From GCA-001735895 sp964651385 (lineage in GTDB: Bacteria; Pseudomonadota; Gammaproteobacteria; GCA-001735895): DNA of 54,027 nucleotides. Positions 51,657 to 54,027 of this stretch are shown one piece after another; position 1 is the stretch's first letter; each line of letters begins with the position of its first letter. The DNA lies in NCBI GenBank assembly GCA_964651385.1, contig CAZYYM010000010.1, positions 1 to 54,027 of the forward strand, in the 5' to 3' direction. Position numbers and translations under genes: made by a program. The notes beneath the pieces are model-generated. The model did no database searches, was not told the origin of the DNA, and worked only from the letters and a program-made list of their open reading frames with translations.

Positions 51657-52406
51657 ATGAAAGCCTTTTACAGTTTCCTGGTATCGATCGAAATTCTTTT
51701 CCTGGTGACAGCTTGTATTAGTCCGCATGCAGTTACGCATCGTTCGGTAAGGGGCTGGTACCAGGTAAAACCGAGCGATACGCTCTATTCGATCGCCTGG
51801 CGTTATGGTCTTGACTATAAAATGTTAGCGCGCTGGAATCGAGTCGATATCAATTCAACCATCTATCCTGGACAGAGATTGCTATTAGTCGAGCCTGGCG
51901 TAAAACATCCCGCGACGCCGGCAAGTGGTGAGACTTCTCAATCGTCGTCCATTCCCCCACCATCGTCTAGCCATCAATCGACTGCCGAGCAGCCAGGCTC
52001 TGGCCCGACTGCATCAACCGGTAGTGGGAAAAATCCCGACAGTTGGCGTTGGCCCACCAAAGGTAAGTTGATCAGTACCTACTCAGCTAAAGATCTTAAT
52101 CGTCGTGGTATTGATATTGCTGGGCAACTAGGTCAGTCTATATGGGCTGTCGCCGATGGTAGAGTTGTATATAGTGGTAATGGTTTGGCAGGTTATGGTA
52201 ACCTGATTATAATTAAACATAGCGAAACTTATTTAAGTGCCTACGCCTATAGTCAGCAACGCCTGGTTAAAGAGGGAATGAATGTTAAGGCAGGCAGAGT
52301 AATTGCCAAAATGGGCAAGCATAAAACCAGGACAGCACGGCTGCATTTCCAGATCAGAAAGAATGGCAAGCCAGTGGATCCTTTGAAATTTTTACCTAAA
52401 CGGTAA
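51657..52406 (+). CDS. nlpD: Murein hydrolase activator NlpD (LysM and degenerate LytM domains)
   Basis: NlpD (249 residues) is an outer-membrane lipoprotein that activates amidases at division. The lipobox LVTAC puts the lipidated Cys at 20. A LysM domain follows (about 34-77, GWYQVKPSDTLYSIAWRYGLD), then a Ser/Pro-rich linker and an M23/LytM-type domain (RRGIDIAGQLGQSIWAVADGRVVYSG ... RLHFQIRKNGKPVDPLKFL). Metal ligands of active M23 peptidases are missing (Arg in place of His; AYAYS instead of AYAH), as usual for NlpD. An rpoS promoter commonly lies inside nlpD, but I cannot point to it. Confidence 0.94.
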   Translation: MKAFYSFLVSIEILFLVTACISPHAVTHRSVRGWYQVKPSDTLYSIAWRYGLDYKMLARWNRVDINSTIYPGQRLLLVEPGVKHPATPASGETSQSSSIPPPSSSHQSTAEQPGSGPTASTGSGKNPDSWRWPTKGKLISTYSAKDLNRRGIDIAGQLGQSIWAVADGRVVYSGNGLAGYGNLIIIKHSETYLSAYAYSQQRLVKEGMNVKAGRVIAKMGKHKTRTARLHFQIRKNGKPVDPLKFLPKR

Positions 52407-52436
52407 ATAGCCATACCTGAATATGGGGCTGCACGA

Positions 52437-53513
52437 ATGACAAAGTCGACTGATACGTCGCTGATCGAAGATACAGAAATACCTGCCGAGGAACTTGTGG
52501 AAGATTTACTGGTAGATAATGAAGTGTCGGAAATTGATGATAACTTAGTAGATGACGAACATGCCACTGTCATAGACCCAGACGATGATGACGATACTGC
52601 AGGTGTCGAAATCGAGGGTGAAAAAATAACCGACCGCCGTCGACCGGAAGATCGTCGAAAAACGCCCACGCGTCGCGCCACCGATGGTGATCCAACCAAA
52701 CTGTATCTAAAGGAAATAGAAATATCGCCACTGCTCACTGCCGAGGAAGAAGTTTACTATTCCCGTCTTTCATTAAAAGGTGATACTGCAGCGCGCGATA
52801 AGATGATCGAGTGTAACCTGCGCTTAGTCGTTAAAATCGCCCGACGCTACATGAATCGAGGTCTGGCTCTTCTGGATTTGATCGAAGAAGGCAATCTTGG
52901 ATTGATTCGCGCCGTAGAGAAGTTTGATCCTGAGCGGGGATTTCGCTTTTCGACTTATGCCACCTGGTGGATTCGCCAGACTATCGAACGGGGCCTCATG
53001 AATCAGACACGAACGATTCGTTTACCTATTCATGTTATAAAGGAGCTCAATACTTATCTTCGTGCTGCCAGAAAACTCACGCAGGAACTGAATCGAGAAG
53101 CTACATCGGAAGATGTCGCCAGATTGCTCAACAAACCAAAAAAAGATGTCGATAAAATGTTTCGGTTGGCGGATCGAGTATCTTCTTTTGATATACCTAT
53201 CGGTGGGGAAGGCGAGCGCCCGATGCTTGATGTTATTCCTGATGAGGGTAATACCGATCCATCGAGCATCTTGCAGGACGAGTCGGTCATGCAACATCTG
53301 GACGAATGGCTGGATGAACTCGATGAAAAACAACGCGATGTCGTCGTGCGCCGTTTCGGTTTACGCAATTATCCGCGTGGAACCCTGGAGGAAGTCGGGC
53401 GTGAACTCGGTGTCACACGGGAGCGGGTCCGCCAAATTCAGATGGATGCTTTACGCAAACTTCGTCGTATCCTCGAACTAAGCGGTTACTCGCGAGATAA
53501 TATAATCGAGTGA
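52437..53513 (+). CDS. rpoS: RNA polymerase sigma factor RpoS
   Basis: RpoS (358 residues) is the general stress sigma factor. A very acidic N-terminal extension of about 85 residues (EIDDNLVDDEHATVIDPDDDDD) precedes the usual domains. Region 1.2 reads DPTKLYLKEIEISPLLTAEEE; region 2 reads LRLVVKIARRYMNRGLALLDLIEEGNLGLIRAVEKFDPERG and TYATWWIRQTIERG (in parts); region 4 reads LDEKQRDVVVRRFGL and TRERVRQIQMDALRKLR. It is about 30 residues longer than E. coli RpoS. Converges with the next gene, 5 bases apart. Confidence 0.96.
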   Translation: MTKSTDTSLIEDTEIPAEELVEDLLVDNEVSEIDDNLVDDEHATVIDPDDDDDTAGVEIEGEKITDRRRPEDRRKTPTRRATDGDPTKLYLKEIEISPLLTAEEEVYYSRLSLKGDTAARDKMIECNLRLVVKIARRYMNRGLALLDLIEEGNLGLIRAVEKFDPERGFRFSTYATWWIRQTIERGLMNQTRTIRLPIHVIKELNTYLRAARKLTQELNREATSEDVARLLNKPKKDVDKMFRLADRVSSFDIPIGGEGERPMLDVIPDEGNTDPSSILQDESVMQHLDEWLDELDEKQRDVVVRRFGLRNYPRGTLEEVGRELGVTRERVRQIQMDALRKLRRILELSGYSRDNIIE

Positions 53514-53518
53514 GTTTG

Positions 53519-53893
53519 TCAGCTATTTAACAGAATTGCGGCGACCACAGCGCGATCTTCGGCTACCAGGATATTGAAAGTTCGACATAACGCACCGTTA
53601 TCCATCACTTCGAGGCCAATTCCTTCCTGTCCAAATATAGTCAATATTTTGGCTGCCGGAAATTTTTGCAGCGTGCCAGTACCAAGTAAGACTACTTCCG
53701 GTTTTAACGAAAAGATTAATTCCAGATTATCGTGACTCAGATCCTTGACGCTATTTGCAGCCCAGGGATGGTGCAGGTATTCCGCGGATAAAAGCAAACT
53801 TTGTCTATACAGGACTTCGTTGACGATAACCGCGTCATTCTGGTATCCAGAAATACGATATCGGCTGTTTATAATGTCTTCGGTCAGTGGCAT
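53519..53893 (-). CDS. Mth938-domain (DUF498) protein
   Basis: This 124-residue protein has the DUF498/Mth938 pattern: YQNDAVIVNEVLYRQSLLLSAEYLHHPW, then LIFSLKPEVVLLGTGTLQKFPAAK, GIGLEVMDNGALCRTFNILVAEDRAVVAAILL (in parts). The human homologue NDUFAF3 assists complex I assembly; the bacterial role is unclear. I chose the start at 53893 (MPLTED) because the family begins there. The frame is open to ATG 53974, whose ATGA overlaps the end of another open frame, so a longer N terminus is possible. Confidence 0.82.
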   Translation of the reverse strand: MPLTEDIINSRYRISGYQNDAVIVNEVLYRQSLLLSAEYLHHPWAANSVKDLSHDNLELIFSLKPEVVLLGTGTLQKFPAAKILTIFGQEGIGLEVMDNGALCRTFNILVAEDRAVVAAILLNS

Positions 53894-53970
53894 GCAGCGC
53901 AGCATAATGCAAAATATCTGGTCGATCAAACCTGGGAATTCGCCAGATACTAATTCAATGATTTCTACAT

Positions 53971-54027
53971 TCATTCGGATTTCACTATTTCCTTAGCGAT
54001 TATGAATTTGGGGTGGTGGATGATCCT
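53971..54027 (-). other. Possible 3' end of a further minus-strand gene
   Basis: An open frame enters from the right edge and stops at 53971-53973 with the last residues FIIAKEIVKSE. Only 18 codons are visible, so no family can be named. Its TGA overlaps the ATG at 53974 (ATGA), which would fit coupling with the Mth938 gene. It may be chance. Confidence 0.2.

Noticed and set aside
53489..53520. Possible bidirectional terminator between rpoS and the Mth938-type gene
   Set aside because: Only 5 bases separate the stops and I see no stem-loop followed by a T-run on either strand.
1..54027. CRISPR arrays, insertion sequences, prophage or tRNA genes
   Set aside because: No regularly spaced repeats, transposase or integrase motifs, terminal inverted repeats or cloverleaf-like sequences were seen on reading both strands.

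Overview
This window is a stretch of a gammaproteobacterial chromosome built almost entirely around motility. The gene order fleR - fliEFGHIJ - fliK - fliLMNOPQR - flhBAFG - fliA - cheYZA - parC/parP - cheW is the polar-flagellum order of Pseudomonas/Vibrio/Shewanella-type organisms. The right end carries surE-pcm-(DedA-like)-nlpD-rpoS, a gammaproteobacterial hallmark. No tRNA, rRNA, insertion sequence, phage gene or CRISPR array was recognised. The genus cannot be named from the sequence alone.

Layout. (1) Positions 1-211 hold the tail of a FleR/FlrC-type sigma-54 activator. A sigma-28-dependent chemoreceptor with a duplicated HBM-like sensor follows at 596-2527. (2) 2738-20701 is the flagellar structural and export block. 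Sigma-54 (-24/-12) promoters lie before fliE, fliK and fliL, and the block ends with flhF, flhG and fliA. (3) 20842-26498 is the first chemotaxis operon: cheY, cheZ, cheA, a ParC-like ATPase, ParP, cheW and a 50-aa ORF. It lacks the cheB and motCD that often sit here. (4) 26519-28338 (minus) is a fliK-like/flhB-C-like pair. (5) 28626-29598 is a diguanylate cyclase behind a sigma-54 promoter. (6) 29759-41307 is a second, CheD-containing chemotaxis cluster: cheY, parA, a short MCP, STAS and PilZ proteins, then (after an inverted ispG) cheA, two cheW, a second STAS protein, a CheZ-like protein, cheR, cheD and cheB. (7) 41374-53893 is housekeeping: a HAD phosphatase, tesA with a divergent ABC transporter, relA, dusA, a Smr protein, then surE to rpoS and an Mth938-type protein.

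How it fits together. The promoters suggest the usual hierarchy. FleR with sigma-54 drives basal body, hook-control and export genes, which brings up FliA. FliA (sigma-28) then drives the chemoreceptor, the cheY operon, cheW and the second cheA operon. The only cheR, cheD and cheB in the window are in the second cluster, so they may serve both CheA systems, or other copies exist elsewhere.

The most unusual part is the second cluster. Its MCP and a stand-alone 186-aa protein both carry a DxxxQ helix like the catalytic helix of CheZ, about 75 residues before the C terminus. Both end in a short acidic-aromatic tail (Q-[GD]-D-I-E-[FM]-F), and CheD ends with almost the same tail. This suggests a shared docking tail, possibly for CheY, on a receptor, a phosphatase-like protein and an adaptation enzyme. 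Around it are a ParA ATPase directly upstream of the receptor, two STAS proteins without a visible partner-switching kinase, and c-di-GMP proteins.
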